A stretch of DNA of 64,000 nt from Phenylobacterium sp. (GCF_016124325.1 NZ_WGNY01000030.1:62001-126000), one strand, 5' to 3'; positions 1-8,694 are shown, counted from the first letter of the stretch. Notes: generated by a model not told the origin, from the letters alone. Translations and numbers: made by a program.

Positions 1-1
1 C

Positions 2-340
2 TGCGAGCACCACATGCTGCCGTTCCTGGGCCGCGCGCATGTGGGCTATCTGCCGACCGACCGGGTGGTCGGCATCTCCAAGCTGGCGCGCGTGGTCCAC
101 GGCTTCGCGCGGCGCCTGCAGATCCAGGAGAAGCTCACCGCCGAGATCGCCGAGGCGATCCAGGATGTGCTGCGGCCCAAGGGCGTGGGCGTGGTGATCG
201 TCTCCGAGCACAGCTGCATGACCATGCGCGGCGTCAACACGCCCGGCTCGCGCCTCACCACCAGCCACCTGCTCGGCGAAATCCGCGACGATCCGCGCAC
301 CCGCCAGGAGTTCTTCGACCTCGTGCGCAGCGCCGACTGA
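2..340 (+). CDS. folE: GTP cyclohydrolase I, C-terminal part (partial at window edge)
   Basis: FolE converts GTP to 7,8-dihydroneopterin triphosphate, the first step of folate biosynthesis, in the cytoplasm. The open frame enters the window at base 2 and ends at a TGA at 338-340. It carries the family's zinc-site and active-site signatures: CEHHMLPF at the visible start and [11 protein letters not shown] about 65 residues later. The two cysteines and the His of CEHH correspond to the zinc ligands of the Escherichia coli enzyme. Roughly the last half of the protein is present; the N-terminal half lies outside the window. The downstream neighbour is convergent and the two are separated by a hairpin terminator. 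Confidence 0.95.
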   Translation, partial: CEHHMLPFLGRAHVGYLPTDRVVGISKLARVVHGFARRLQIQEKLTAEIAEAIQDVLRPKGVGVVIVSEHSCMTMRGVNTPGSRLTTSHLLGEIRDDPRTRQEFFDLVRSAD

Positions 341-346
341 GCCAAG

Positions 347-376
347 AAAAAGCCCCCCGCCGCGAGGCGAGGGGCC
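347..376 (-). terminator. intrinsic terminator of the PEP-CTERM gene
   Basis: Read on the minus strand, a GGCCCC/GGGGCC-type stem with inner GCC/GGC pairs and a tetraloop is followed by five T residues. It lies about 33 bp beyond the minus-strand stop at 409. The T run is on the minus side only, so it mainly serves the minus-strand gene. Confidence 0.7.
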
Positions 377-408
377 TGAAGTTCGTTGCTGCTCAGCTGG
401 AGAAGGGT

Positions 409-1092
409 CTAGGCGACCGCGCCCGCCACGCGCCGGCGGCGCATCTCGGCGCCCAGCAGGCCGAAGCCCAGGATCATCGCGATCCAGGTGGCCGGCTCGG
501 GCACGGCGGCCTGGGCGGCGAAATTGTCCACTTCGAACGAGTTCGAGCTCGAGCTCAGGACGATGCGGTTCACGTTGTAGCCGCCGAAGTCGAAGTTGAT
601 CCGCTGGCCCCAACCCCAGCTCTGGCCGGTGTAGCCGGCCGTGATCTGGCCGCCGGTCAGGGTGAAGTCGTAGTTGTCGCCGATGAAGCGGATCGAATTG
701 TAGGTGTCGGGCGAGCCCATGTAGAGGCTGAAGCTCTTCAGCAGCTTCACCGAGGTCAGCTCGGCCGACTTGCCGCCCGGCACGGTCAGGTAGTGCGTGG
801 GGTCGTTCGGCAGGGTGCCGCTGTAGCCGCCGACGCCTTCGTTGACGCCCACGGTGGCGCCGTTGAGCGTCAGGGTGAAGCCGGGCGCGACCACGGCGGT
901 GGGGTCGCCGGCGTCGTTGAAGTCGGCGACCAGGATCTGGTCGATCGGCAGGGTGTCGGGGTCGCCGAGGTTCGAAAGCGACACGACCGGCGCATCGGCG
1001 GCGGCGGGCGCGGCGACGGCGGCGAAGCCCGCGAGGGCGGCGGTCGCGACCAGGGCGCGGAGAGTGGTGCGGGGGCGCATCGTCTGGGTCAT
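409..1092 (-). CDS. PEP-CTERM (PEPxxWA-type) sorted secreted protein
   Basis: A 227-residue exported protein of unknown function. Residues 1-32 form a Sec signal peptide: Arg-rich start, hydrophobic core, Ala-X-Ala region. The C-terminus is a PEP-CTERM sorting signal: VPEPATW, a hydrophobic helix, then a cluster of four arginines. Such tails are recognised by exosortase and the protein is released to the envelope or exterior. The middle is low in charge and rich in Gly, Ser, Asp and Asn, with no enzymatic motif I recognise. The tail differs slightly from the usual form, with an Ile between Trp and Ala-Met. ATG at 1092 is used; an in-frame ATG at 1080 is possible. A terminator follows the stop. 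Confidence 0.85.
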   Translation of the reverse strand: MTQTMRPRTTLRALVATAALAGFAAVAAPAAADAPVVSLSNLGDPDTLPIDQILVADFNDAGDPTAVVAPGFTLTLNGATVGVNEGVGGYSGTLPNDPTHYLTVPGGKSAELTSVKLLKSFSLYMGSPDTYNSIRFIGDNYDFTLTGGQITAGYTGQSWGWGQRINFDFGGYNVNRIVLSSSSNSFEVDNFAAQAAVPEPATWIAMILGFGLLGAEMRRRRVAGAVA

Positions 1093-1188
1093 CCTGTGGC
1101 GCCGAACCCCGAGGGAGGTCCGTGCGGAATTGGCACAAGGGAAGGTCCTTGCATGCCACCCCCTGCACGGGGTGGGCCAACCCGGGCG

Positions 1189-1803
1189 CTACAGCAGTCC
1201 GTGGCCCCTCAGGGCGGGGGCGAGCGCGGCGGGATCGGTGAAGTGATGGGTGTGGAAGCCCATCTTCCCGGCCGTCTCGATGTTGCGGGCGCTGTCGTCG
1301 ACGAACAGCAGCTCGGCCGGTGCGTGGCCGAAACGGGCGCAGGCCAGTTCGAAGATCGCCGGATCCGGCTTCATCACCCCTTCGCGCCCCGAGGCGACGA
1401 AGTCCGCCAGCCGGCCGAACGCCGGGCTCATCACCAGGGTGGAATCGACGGTCTCGTGGCTGATGTTGGAGAGGCCGAACTGCGGCACGCCGCGCGCGTG
1501 CAACGCCTCGATGGCCGTCTCGGTCTCTTCGATGGGCCCGGAGAACATCTCGTCCCAGCGCTCGTGCCAGGCGCGGATCTCGGCTTCGTGATGGGGGTGC
1601 TTGTCGATCAGCGCCGCGCAGTTGTCGGCGAAGGTGACGCCGCAGTCGGTGGGCGCGTGCCAGGCCATGGTGCAAACGTCCGCGAGGAAGCGGTCGCAGT
1701 CGGCCGGATCAGGGAAGATCTTGGAATAGAGCGTGCGCGGGTTCCAGCGCACGATGACATTGCCGAAGTCCCAGACGACCGCCTTCGGTCCCGCCTGGGT
1801 CAT
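1189..1803 (-). CDS. HAD-superfamily phosphatase (subfamily IA, YihX-like)
   Basis: A 204-residue cytoplasmic haloacid-dehalogenase-fold hydrolase, probably a sugar- or metabolite-phosphatase. HAD motif I is VWDFGNVIV near residue 10, with Asp as nucleophile and the DxGN form seen in YihX-like enzymes. Motif II is FGLSN, motif III includes KPDPAIF, and motif IV is FVDDSARN. The cap domain falls between motifs I and II. Its start is 10 bp downstream of the rpmJ stop on the same strand, so the two are probably co-transcribed. The substrate cannot be inferred. Confidence 0.85.
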   Translation of the reverse strand: MTQAGPKAVVWDFGNVIVRWNPRTLYSKIFPDPADCDRFLADVCTMAWHAPTDCGVTFADNCAALIDKHPHHEAEIRAWHERWDEMFSGPIEETETAIEALHARGVPQFGLSNISHETVDSTLVMSPAFGRLADFVASGREGVMKPDPAIFELACARFGHAPAELLFVDDSARNIETAGKMGFHTHHFTDPAALAPALRGHGLL

Positions 1804-1813
1804 CAGCGACCGC

Positions 1814-1939
1814 TCAGCCTTGCTTGGCCTTGAAGCGCGGGTCGGTCTTGTTGATCACATAGACTCGGCCCTTGCGGCGCACGAGCTTGCAGTCGCGGTG
1901 ACGCGTCTTGAGCGACTTGAGCGAGCTTCTGACCTTCAT
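1814..1939 (-). CDS. rpmJ: 50S ribosomal protein L36
   Basis: A 41-residue ribosomal protein found by translating the minus strand: it starts [18 protein letters not shown] and ends RFKAKQG. It matches the alphaproteobacterial L36 pattern, strongly basic with the [19 protein letters not shown] core. Only one cysteine is present, so this is the zinc-independent form. It helps organise domain VI of 23S rRNA in the large subunit. The HAD phosphatase gene follows after 10 bp. As a single-exon ribosomal gene it is expected to be strongly expressed, but no clear promoter could be assigned in the short upstream gap. Confidence 0.95.
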   Translation of the reverse strand: MKVRSSLKSLKTRHRDCKLVRRKGRVYVINKTDPRFKAKQG

Positions 1940-2094
1940 AGGACCGTATCTTCAATCGGGCCGTGGACCGGCCGGTTGGCGAACAAGAGCGGGCGCATAT
2001 ACGGGGATGGTCCGGCCAAGTCAACCGGACCGGCCCCGACGCCATAAGGCCGACATAGTTGGGCGCGACCGCGACGCACCCTAGAGTCAGTCCG

Positions 2095-3411
2095 ATGCGC
2101 CGCCATCTCGTCGTCCTGCCCGTCCTCCCCCTCGTTCTGGCCGGCTGCGTCAGCCCCGCCGGGCCCGCGCCCATGACCGGTCCGCCGGCCGCGGTGGCCC
2201 CGCACGCCGCCGCCGCCGCCCAGCCGGCCGCCGACGCCGCGCCGCCGCCCAGCATCACCCCGCCCACCGCCTCGGGGATCACCAGCTTCGACGCCTGGGC
2301 CTCGGACTTCCAGGGCCGCGCCCTGGCCGCCGGGATCGATCAGGCGGTGATCCGGCGCGAGATGGCCGATCTCACGCCCGACCCGCGCGTCACCGCCCTG
2401 GACGAGCGCCAGCCCGAATTCTCCCGGCCGATCAGCGACTATCTGCGCGGCGTGGTCACCGCCGACCGCGTGGCCATCGGCCAGCGCCGCCTGGCCGACA
2501 CGCCCGAACTGCTGACCATCGAGAAGCGCTTCGGCGTGCCCAAGGAGATCCTGCTGGGCGTCTGGGCGCTGGAGAGCGGCTTCGGGGCCATCCAGGGCGA
2601 CTACGACACGGTGCGGTCGCTGGCGACGCTCGCCGCCGAGGGCCGTCGCCGCAGCTGGGCCGAGGGCGAGCTGATCGCCGCGCTCAGGATCATCCAGTCG
2701 GGCGAGGAGCCGCGTTCGCGCCTCCGGGGCTCGTGGGCCGGCGCCATGGGCCAGACGCAGTTCATCCCCTCGACCTACCTCTCCACCGCCGTCGACCAGG
2801 ACGGCGACGGCCACCGCGACATCTGGGGGTCCAAGGCCGACTCCCTGGCCTCAGCGGCCAACCTTCTAGCCAAGGCGGGCTGGGTCCCCGGCCAGACCTG
2901 GGCGCGCGAGGTGACCGTCCCCGCCGGCTTCGACTACGGCCTCACCGAAGGCCCGCGCGAGACGCCGGACTGGTGGGCGGCCAAGGGCGTCGTGCGCGCC
3001 GACGGCAAGCCCTGGCCGGCCGCCGACAAGGCCGCCGCCGCCCAGCTCGTCGCGCCGGCCGGAGCGAGCGGGCCGCTCTTCCTGCTGTTCCCCAACCACT
3101 TCGCGATCCGCCGGTACAACAACAGCCTGGCCTACGCGCTGGGGGTGGGCTTCCTCGCCGACCGCTTCGCCGGCGCGTCCGGGCCGGTGAAGGCCTGGCC
3201 GCAGGAACAGCCGCTCAGCCTGCTCGACCGGCGCACCGCCCAGCGCGCCCTGGCGGCCCTGGGCTTCGATCCGGGCGGCGACGACGGGGTGGTGGGCATT
3301 CGCACCCGTGGGGCCCTGCGCGACTGGCAGAAGGCCCGCGGCCTCACCGCCGACGGCTACCTGTCGTCCGACATGGTGCGCCGGCTCAAGGCCGAGGCCG
3401 GCCAGAACTAG
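2095..3411 (+). CDS. lytic murein transglycosylase (MltB family) lipoprotein with peptidoglycan-binding domain
   Basis: A 438-residue envelope enzyme that cleaves the MurNAc-GlcNAc bond with formation of 1,6-anhydroMurNAc. The start at 2095 gives MRRHLVVLPVLPLVLAGC, a type II signal peptide with lipobox LAGC (Cys18); the upstream TTG at 2059 would add 12 non-signal residues. A Pro/Ala linker follows. The slt-type MltB domain contains WALESGFG, with Glu160 as the catalytic acid, and GSWAGAMGQTQFIPSTY. The last ~60 residues form a PG_binding_1 domain (QRALAALGFDPGGDDG, RGALRDWQ). The gene stands alone; a palindromic element follows directly. Confidence 0.93.
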   Translation: MRRHLVVLPVLPLVLAGCVSPAGPAPMTGPPAAVAPHAAAAAQPAADAAPPPSITPPTASGITSFDAWASDFQGRALAAGIDQAVIRREMADLTPDPRVTALDERQPEFSRPISDYLRGVVTADRVAIGQRRLADTPELLTIEKRFGVPKEILLGVWALESGFGAIQGDYDTVRSLATLAAEGRRRSWAEGELIAALRIIQSGEEPRSRLRGSWAGAMGQTQFIPSTYLSTAVDQDGDGHRDIWGSKADSLASAANLLAKAGWVPGQTWAREVTVPAGFDYGLTEGPRETPDWWAAKGVVRADGKPWPAADKAAAAQLVAPAGASGPLFLLFPNHFAIRRYNNSLAYALGVGFLADRFAGASGPVKAWPQEQPLSLLDRRTAQRALAALGFDPGGDDGVVGIRTRGALRDWQKARGLTADGYLSSDMVRRLKAEAGQN

Positions 3412-3525
3412 AGCCCGTCAGGGTGAAGCGGATGCCGGTTCGCCCGCCCGGACGGGCTCCACTCGCCTGAAGACAGAGGCTTCTCGTCCGGAGCAAGTGG
3501 TCCCGCTTGATCCATGAAGGCTCTA
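3409..3525. repeat. palindromic intergenic element (RPE-like)
   Basis: The gap between two convergent genes starts with CTAGAGCC and ends with GGCTCTAG (8-bp inverted termini that include both stop codons). Inside, AGCCCGTC at 3412-3419 pairs with GACGGGCT at 3451-3458. The layout resembles the short palindromic elements of Rhizobiales genomes (TAGAGC... GCTCTA), which is my inference from form only. Confidence 0.45.
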
Positions 3526-4848
3526 GGCGGTGCCTCCCTCGTCGCTCTTCTCGATGGTGGCCATGGTCGCCTGCTCGCGCGAGGCCGGCTTCGGGTCGGC
3601 GTTCTTCAGCGCCGCATTGCGGAAGGCGTAGAGCAGCAGGCCCGCCATCAGCGTGGCGTTGATGAGGAAGGGCAGCGGCCCGAAGCGCTCGTAGAGCAGG
3701 ACGAACAGCGGCGCGAGGACCACGTTCACGCCGTTGACCGCCGCGATGGCCCCGGCCGCGCGCGCCTGTTCGTTCATGTCCACCGCGATCGACGCGCCGG
3801 CCGTGAAGCCGGGCCGCGCGAAGCCGAAGCCCAGGCTGGAAAGCGCGTAGCCGGCGACGACGATATAGAATCCGTTGTGGCCGCCCGGCGCGGCCGCGAC
3901 GATCAGATTGCCCGCCGCCGCCACGCCCACGCCCCAGCGCAGGAGCTGGCGCGGCGTCATCTCGAACATCCGGATGAGGCCCCATTGGGCCAGCAGGCCC
4001 GCCACGGCGCCAAACATCATGGCCGTGGCGATGAACGGCTGGGCGTGGATCGGCGTCTCGCCGGTCTTGTCGATGATCAGGAAGCTCAGCGTCTGCTGCT
4101 GCGCGGTCTGGCAGGTGGCGACGATGAAGCCGTAGACGAGGAACGGCACGATCCTGGGGTCTCGCCACATCGGCCTCGCCTTCGACGCGGCGATCTCCAC
4201 CGGCCATCGCTGGCGCTTGGCCTGGGCGTCGATCTTTCGGTCCGGCAGGAAGCGCCAGACCACCACCAGCACGCCCAGCGCGATCAGGGCGAAGGCGAAC
4301 AGCGGGCCGGCGAGGCCGATCACGGGAAAGACAAAGAGCGGCGCCAGGAAGGGCCCGATCACCGTTCCGAGCCCGAAGGCCCCCGCCAGGCTGGCCATGG
4401 CCTGGGTGCGCTTCTCCATCGGCGTGCGCTCGGCGATGTAGGCCTGGGTCGCCGGGTTGCTCGCCGCCCCGAACAGGCCGAACAGCGCCCGCGCCAGGAG
4501 CAGGAACCCGAAGATGACCAGGGGCGGCGCCATGTGCCGCAGCCCCGCGCTGACGACGAGGCCGCACAGCGTCATCGAGACCAGGAAGCCGGTCAGCCCC
4601 ACCATCATCAGCGGCTTGCGCCCGCGCCGGTCCGACGCCCGCGCCCAGAACGGCGAGGAGAACGCCCAGAGCAGCGCCGAGAGCGAGAAGATCCCCGAGA
4701 CCAGGAAATCCGGGATGCCGATCGAGCGGCCGATCGGCGCCAGGATCGAGATCAGGCCCGTATTGCCCATCGCCGTGGCCATGGAGACCGCGAAGATGAT
4801 CGTGAACGAGCTCTTGGGCAGGCTCGGTACGGGCGCTGGATTGGCCAT
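3523..4848 (-). CDS. MFS transporter (12-TM, drug/metabolite efflux type)
   Basis: A 441-residue inner-membrane secondary transporter of the major facilitator superfamily. About 12 hydrophobic segments are visible. The cytoplasmic loop after helix 2 has motif A as WARASDRRGRKPLMM. The fold is like TetA/proton-antiport members, but no residue fixes the substrate. A charged central loop (residues ~195-220, with PDRKIDAQAKRQRWPVE) divides the two six-helix halves. It is convergent with the transglycosylase and divergent from motA across about 106 bp. Confidence 0.88.
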   Translation of the reverse strand: MANPAPVPSLPKSSFTIIFAVSMATAMGNTGLISILAPIGRSIGIPDFLVSGIFSLSALLWAFSSPFWARASDRRGRKPLMMVGLTGFLVSMTLCGLVVSAGLRHMAPPLVIFGFLLLARALFGLFGAASNPATQAYIAERTPMEKRTQAMASLAGAFGLGTVIGPFLAPLFVFPVIGLAGPLFAFALIALGVLVVVWRFLPDRKIDAQAKRQRWPVEIAASKARPMWRDPRIVPFLVYGFIVATCQTAQQQTLSFLIIDKTGETPIHAQPFIATAMMFGAVAGLLAQWGLIRMFEMTPRQLLRWGVGVAAAGNLIVAAAPGGHNGFYIVVAGYALSSLGFGFARPGFTAGASIAVDMNEQARAAGAIAAVNGVNVVLAPLFVLLYERFGPLPFLINATLMAGLLLYAFRNAALKNADPKPASREQATMATIEKSDEGGTA

Positions 4849-4954
4849 GACGACGGCTTTAACCCGACGCGGGCCCGCGGCAAATCGAGCCCGTCACCGC
4901 TCACGCCACATTAAGCATTAACCGGCATGCTGGCGGGACGCCCCGGGGGAGTCC

Positions 4955-5824
4955 ATGTTCCAGATTATCGGTCTCGTGCTGCTGTTCGGCCTCGTGTTCG
5001 GCAGCTACATCATGTCCGGCGGGAACATGGGGGTGATCCTCCACGCTGCGCCCCACGAACTGATGGCCATCGGCGGCGCCGGCGTCGCCAGCTTCCTCGT
5101 CGCCAACTCGATGCCGGTCATCAAGGGCTGCGGCGGCGGCATGGGCAAGGTGTTCTCGGGCCCGAAGTGGAAGGCCGCCGATTACCGCGACCTGCTGGCC
5201 CTGCTGTTCCTGCTCACCAAGACCATGAAGTCCAAGGGCGTCATCGCGCTGGAGAGCCACATCGAGAACCCGGGCGAGAGCTCGATCTTCACCCGCTTCC
5301 CGAAGGTGATGAAGGACCACTTCGCCATCGACTTCATCTGCGACACGCTGCGGATGATGACCATGAACCTCGAAGACCCGCACCAGGTCGAGGACGCCAT
5401 GGAGAAGCAGCTCGAGAAGCACCACCACGAGGCGCTGGCGCCCAGCCACGCCATCCAGAACCTGGCCGACGCCCTGCCGGCCCTCGGCATCGTCGCCGCC
5501 GTGCTGGGCGTCATCAAGACCATGGGCGCCATCACCGAACCGCCCGAAGTCCTCGGCGAGATGATCGGCGGCGCTCTGGTCGGCACCTTCCTCGGCGTGT
5601 TCCTCGCCTACGGCATGGTCGGCCCCTTCGCCACGCGGATGAAGGAAGTGGTCGAGGAGGAAAGCGCGTTCTATCGCATCATCCAGGCGGTGCTGGTGGC
5701 CCACCTGCACGGCAACGCCGCCCAGATCTCGGTGGAAATCGGCCGCGGCAACGTGCCGTCGGACGCCCAGCCCAGCTTCCTGGAGCTGGAAGAGGCGCTT
5801 TCGAGCATCCCGACCGAGGCCTGA
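4955..5824 (+). CDS. motA: flagellar motor stator protein MotA
   Basis: A 289-residue inner-membrane protein of the flagellar stator; five MotA copies surround two MotB copies and conduct protons to turn the rotor. Two N-terminal hydrophobic helices begin with FQIIGLVLLFGLVFGSYIMSG. A large charged cytoplasmic loop (residues ~65-165) follows. The C-terminal helices contain ALPALGIVAAVLGVIKTMG, holding the conserved proline at the ion channel. The length is normal for the family. No motB follows: the next gene is an unrelated lipoprotein, in keeping with the separate motA and motB loci of Caulobacter. GAGTC, a CcrM-type GANTC site, lies just before the start codon. Confidence 0.96.
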   Translation: MFQIIGLVLLFGLVFGSYIMSGGNMGVILHAAPHELMAIGGAGVASFLVANSMPVIKGCGGGMGKVFSGPKWKAADYRDLLALLFLLTKTMKSKGVIALESHIENPGESSIFTRFPKVMKDHFAIDFICDTLRMMTMNLEDPHQVEDAMEKQLEKHHHEALAPSHAIQNLADALPALGIVAAVLGVIKTMGAITEPPEVLGEMIGGALVGTFLGVFLAYGMVGPFATRMKEVVEEESAFYRIIQAVLVAHLHGNAAQISVEIGRGNVPSDAQPSFLELEEALSSIPTEA

Positions 5825-5990
5825 TCGCGCCCCCTTCGGGACGGGCGAAAAATGTGATCACGAACTCGTGATAATTCGCTTGCGGAGCGACCTCCGGCGA
5901 GCGTATTGCTGCGCCCGCGTCGGGGGAGACGCCTGCCCGATGGCGGGCGGAACGAACCCCTGCGCTGACACAGTCATGAGGACTAACCAG

Positions 5991-6257
5991 ATGACCAAGC
6001 AAGTGCTCCGCGGCGTTCTCGTCGCCGGCGCCGCCGTCGCCCTCCTGGGCGTCGCTGCCTGCCAGAAGAAGGAAGAAGCCCCGGCCGCCGAAGCTCCGGC
6101 TGCTGAAGCTCCTGCCGCCGACGCCGCCGCCGCCGCCGCGAGCGCCGACGCCGCCGCCGCCCCGGCCGACGCCGCGGCTCCGGCTGCTGACGCCGCCGCC
6201 CCGGCCGCCGACGCCGCGGCTCCGGCCGCTGCTCCGGCCGAGCCCGAGAAGAAGTAA
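5991..6257 (+). CDS. small Ala/Pro-rich lipoprotein
   Basis: An 88-residue predicted lipoprotein. The start at 5991 is chosen because GAGGA lies about 8 bp upstream; an in-frame ATG at 5976 would overlap that ribosome-binding site. The signal peptide runs to lipobox VAAC, followed by QKKEE. The remainder is almost wholly Ala, Pro, Glu and Asp in imperfect repeats such as APAAEAPAADAAA, ending EPEKK. This is probably an unstructured, surface- or periplasm-exposed tail. No function can be assigned. The codon repetition is low complexity and reading errors here would be easy. A strong terminator follows. Confidence 0.75.
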   Translation: MTKQVLRGVLVAGAAVALLGVAACQKKEEAPAAEAPAAEAPAADAAAAAASADAAAAPADAAAPAADAAAPAADAAAPAAAPAEPEKK

Positions 6258-6284
6258 GCGCCTCACGCGCTTTCGCGTTACGGA

Positions 6285-6312
6285 AGGGCCGCCCGCCAGG
6301 GCGGCCCTTTTT
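6285..6312 (+). terminator. intrinsic terminator after the Ala-rich lipoprotein gene
   Basis: AGGGCCGCCC (6285-6294) and GGGCGGCCCT (6299-6308) form a 10-bp stem with a four-base loop, followed by a run of five T. It separates the lipoprotein gene from mnmC. Confidence 0.85.
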
Positions 6313-6325
6313 CGTTACGCAGACC

Positions 6326-8146
6326 ATGTCCGCCGACCCGCCGCCAACAAGCCCGCTCACCTGGACCGACGACGGCCAGCCACGTTCGGCCCGGTTCGGC
6401 GACGTCTACTTCTCCGCCGAGGACGGCCTGGCCGAGACCCGGGCGGTGTTCCTGGAGGGTTGCGGCCTGCCGCGGGCCTGGGCCGGGCGCCGCCGATTCG
6501 TGGTGGGCGAACTGGGCTTCGGGACCGGCCTGAACGTCGCCGCGCTCCTCGACCTGTGGCGGCGCACGCGCCCCCCGGGCGGCCGCCTGCACGTCTTCTC
6601 CGTCGAGGCCTTCCCGATCGCCGCCGATGAGGCGGCCCGCGCGCTGGGCCGCTGGCCCGAGCTCGCCGAGGTCGCCGGCCTCATGACCTCGCGCTGGCCG
6701 CCGCGCGTCCGCGGCCGCCGCCGCGTCGAATTCCCCGAACTGGACGCCGTCCTCGACCTGGCGATGCTCGACGTCGCCGAGGCCCTGGAAGGCTGGTCGG
6801 GCCGCGCCGACGCCTGGTTCCTCGACGGCTTCTCCCCGGCCCTGAACCCCGGGATGTGGACGCCGCAGGTGCTGGGCCTGGTGGCGGCGCGTTCGGCGCC
6901 CGGGGCGCGAGCGGCGACCTTCACCGTGGCCGGCGACGTGCGGCGCGGGCTGGCCGCCGCGGGCTTTACGGTCGAGAAGCGGCCCGGCTTCGGCCGCAAG
7001 CGCGAGCGCCTGGAGGCGTGGCTGCCGGGCGAGGCCGCCGGGTCGCCGGTCCGCCGGGTCGCCGTCGTGGGGGCCGGGATCGCCGGCGCCGCGGCGGCCC
7101 GCGCCGTGCGGGCCCTGGGCGGCGAGCCGATCGTCGTCGAGGCCGAGGCCGCCGGGGCCGGGGGTTCGGGCAATCCGGCCGCCCTCGTGACCCCGCGCCT
7201 GGACGCCGGGCTGGGGGAGGCCGCCGCCCTGTTCGCCCAGGCCTTCGAGCGCGCGACGGACCTCTACGCCGCGATCCCCGGCGCCGTCGTCTCGCGCGAG
7301 GTCCTCCAACTGGTCCAGGGGCCACGCGACGCCGAACGTTTCGGCCGCATCGCGGACTCCGACCTGTTCGCGCCGGCGACACTCGAGATGCTCTCGCCCG
7401 CCGAAGCCTCCGGCCGCCTGGGCGAACCGGCGCCCGCCGCGCTGCGCCAGTCGGCGGCGTTGGTGATCCAGCCCGCGCCCGTGCTCGCGGCCTGGACGGG
7501 CGAACCCCGCCGGGCGCGTGTCGCCGCTGTGGCCGCCGACGGTAACGCCGACGCGGGGAGCTGGCGCCTGCTGGACGCGGCCGGGGCGGAAATCGTCGGG
7601 GCCGACGCGGTGATCGTGGCCGCCGCCCTGGGTTCGGCGGGCCTGGGTTCGGCCGTCCTGGCGACGGACGCGCCGCTACGGCCCGTGCGCGGCCAGGCGA
7701 GTTGGGCCGTGGGCGCGGGTCCGGTCCCGGCCGCAGCCTGGGGCGGCTATGTCCTGCCGCTGCGCGACGGCGTCCTCTTCGGCGCCACCCACGACCGGGA
7801 TGACGAGGCCTGCGACCTGCGCGGGACCGACCACCAGCGCAATCTGGAGCTGCTCGCCCACGCCCTGCCCCGGCTCGCCGCGCGACTCGCCGACGCGCCG
7901 CTGGGCGGCCGCGCCGCCGTCCGCGCCGTCACGCCCGACCGGCTGCCATTGGCGGGGCCGGCCGGCGCGCCGGGCCTCTTCCTGCTGGCCGGCTTCGGTT
8001 CGCGCGGCTTCTCGCTCGCGCCGTTGCTGGCCGAGCACGTCGCGGCCCTGGCCATGGACGCCCCCTCGCCCCTCAGCCGGGCCGCCGCCGATCTGGTCGA
8101 TCCGGCCCGCTTTGCTCGCCGGGCGGCGCGCCGCCTCGGTTCCTAA
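6326..8146 (+). CDS. mnmC: bifunctional tRNA mnm5s2U34 biosynthesis protein MnmC
   Basis: A 606-residue fusion enzyme that completes the wobble modification mnm5s2U34 in certain tRNAs. The C-terminal FAD domain removes carboxymethyl from cmnm5s2U to give nm5s2U, and the N-terminal methyltransferase domain then methylates it. The N-terminal half has the SAM loop GELGFGTGLN at residues 61-70 and the acceptor segment DAWFLDGFSPALNP. The C-terminal half begins with the Rossmann motif VAVVGAGIAGAAAARA (GxGxxG 249-254), with GGSGNPAAL nearby and a C-terminal LPLAGPAG..LFLLAGFGSRG typical of the DAO fold. Both domains appear intact. It follows a terminator and precedes a small secreted protein by about 60 bp. 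Confidence 0.95.
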   Translation: MSADPPPTSPLTWTDDGQPRSARFGDVYFSAEDGLAETRAVFLEGCGLPRAWAGRRRFVVGELGFGTGLNVAALLDLWRRTRPPGGRLHVFSVEAFPIAADEAARALGRWPELAEVAGLMTSRWPPRVRGRRRVEFPELDAVLDLAMLDVAEALEGWSGRADAWFLDGFSPALNPGMWTPQVLGLVAARSAPGARAATFTVAGDVRRGLAAAGFTVEKRPGFGRKRERLEAWLPGEAAGSPVRRVAVVGAGIAGAAAARAVRALGGEPIVVEAEAAGAGGSGNPAALVTPRLDAGLGEAAALFAQAFERATDLYAAIPGAVVSREVLQLVQGPRDAERFGRIADSDLFAPATLEMLSPAEASGRLGEPAPAALRQSAALVIQPAPVLAAWTGEPRRARVAAVAADGNADAGSWRLLDAAGAEIVGADAVIVAAALGSAGLGSAVLATDAPLRPVRGQASWAVGAGPVPAAAWGGYVLPLRDGVLFGATHDRDDEACDLRGTDHQRNLELLAHALPRLAARLADAPLGGRAAVRAVTPDRLPLAGPAGAPGLFLLAGFGSRGFSLAPLLAEHVAALAMDAPSPLSRAAADLVDPARFARRAARRLGS

Positions 8147-8208
8147 ACGCGAGGACCTTTCCTATATTCCGGAGCAAGGGGGACGATCGCGCTCGAAGGA
8201 GCCTCGTC

Positions 8209-8607
8209 ATGCATTGGAAGATCGCCCTGGGCCTCGCCGCCGCGACCCTGATGAGCCTGGGACCCGCCGCCTCGGCCAAGACCTCCGAGGAGGCCGCCGC
8301 CAAGCCGGCCAAGCAGTGTTTCTGGACCCGCCAGGTGAACAGCTTCGCGTCCAGCGACAACCACATCGTCAACCTGCGCGTGGGCGTGAACGACTACTAC
8401 CAGCTCGAGATGCTGGGCCGCTGCCAGGACGTCGACTGGAACCACAAGATCGCGCTGGTCTCGCGCGGCAGCGACTACATCTGCACCGGCCTCGACGCCG
8501 AGATCCTCTCGCCGACGCCGATCGGGCCCGATCGGTGCCCGGTGAAGAGCATCCGCAAGCTCACGCCGGATGAGGTCAAGGCCCTGCCCAAGGGCGCCCG
8601 CCCCTGA
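8209..8607 (+). CDS. DUF6491-like small secreted protein
   Basis: A 132-residue exported protein of unknown function. Residues 1-23 are a signal peptide (MHWKIALGLAAATLM... ASA). The mature part has four cysteines in the pattern CFWTRQVNSF, LGRC, YICTG and RCPVKSIRKLTPDEV, which could form two disulfides. This matches my memory of the DUF6491 family found widely in Caulobacterales and Sphingomonadales. AAGGAG lies 8 bp before the ATG. It is followed by a convergent TonB-dependent receptor with a terminator in between. Confidence 0.8.
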   Translation: MHWKIALGLAAATLMSLGPAASAKTSEEAAAKPAKQCFWTRQVNSFASSDNHIVNLRVGVNDYYQLEMLGRCQDVDWNHKIALVSRGSDYICTGLDAEILSPTPIGPDRCPVKSIRKLTPDEVKALPKGARP

Positions 8608-8644
8608 GGCCGGCGCGGCAAGCCTGGACCTGAGGACAAAGAGA

Positions 8645-8671
8645 GGGGCGCCGGGTCTGAACCGGCGCCCC
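8645..8671 (-). terminator. intrinsic terminator of the first TonB-dependent receptor
   Basis: GGGGCGCCGG (8645-8654) and CCGGCGCCCC (8662-8671) make a 10-bp stem with a seven-base loop. On the minus strand it is followed by a pyrimidine-rich CTCTCTTTG tract, 24 bp beyond the receptor stop. Confidence 0.65.
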
Positions 8672-8694
8672 CGAGACGTCCGAGTCGGGAGGAC

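Noticed and set aside
1093..1188. possible sigma-54 promoter before the PEP-CTERM gene
   Set aside because: TGGCATGCAAGG lacks the -12 GC element at the correct spacing.
4913..4924. CtrA-box-like TTAAGCATTAAC upstream of motA
   Set aside because: The CtrA motif is TTAA-N7-TTAA; here the spacing is 3, and the second half-site has no partner at 7.
6064..6248. possible tandem DNA repeat in the Ala-rich lipoprotein gene
   Set aside because: The repetition follows Ala/Pro codons with irregular units; it is protein low complexity, not a defined DNA repeat.
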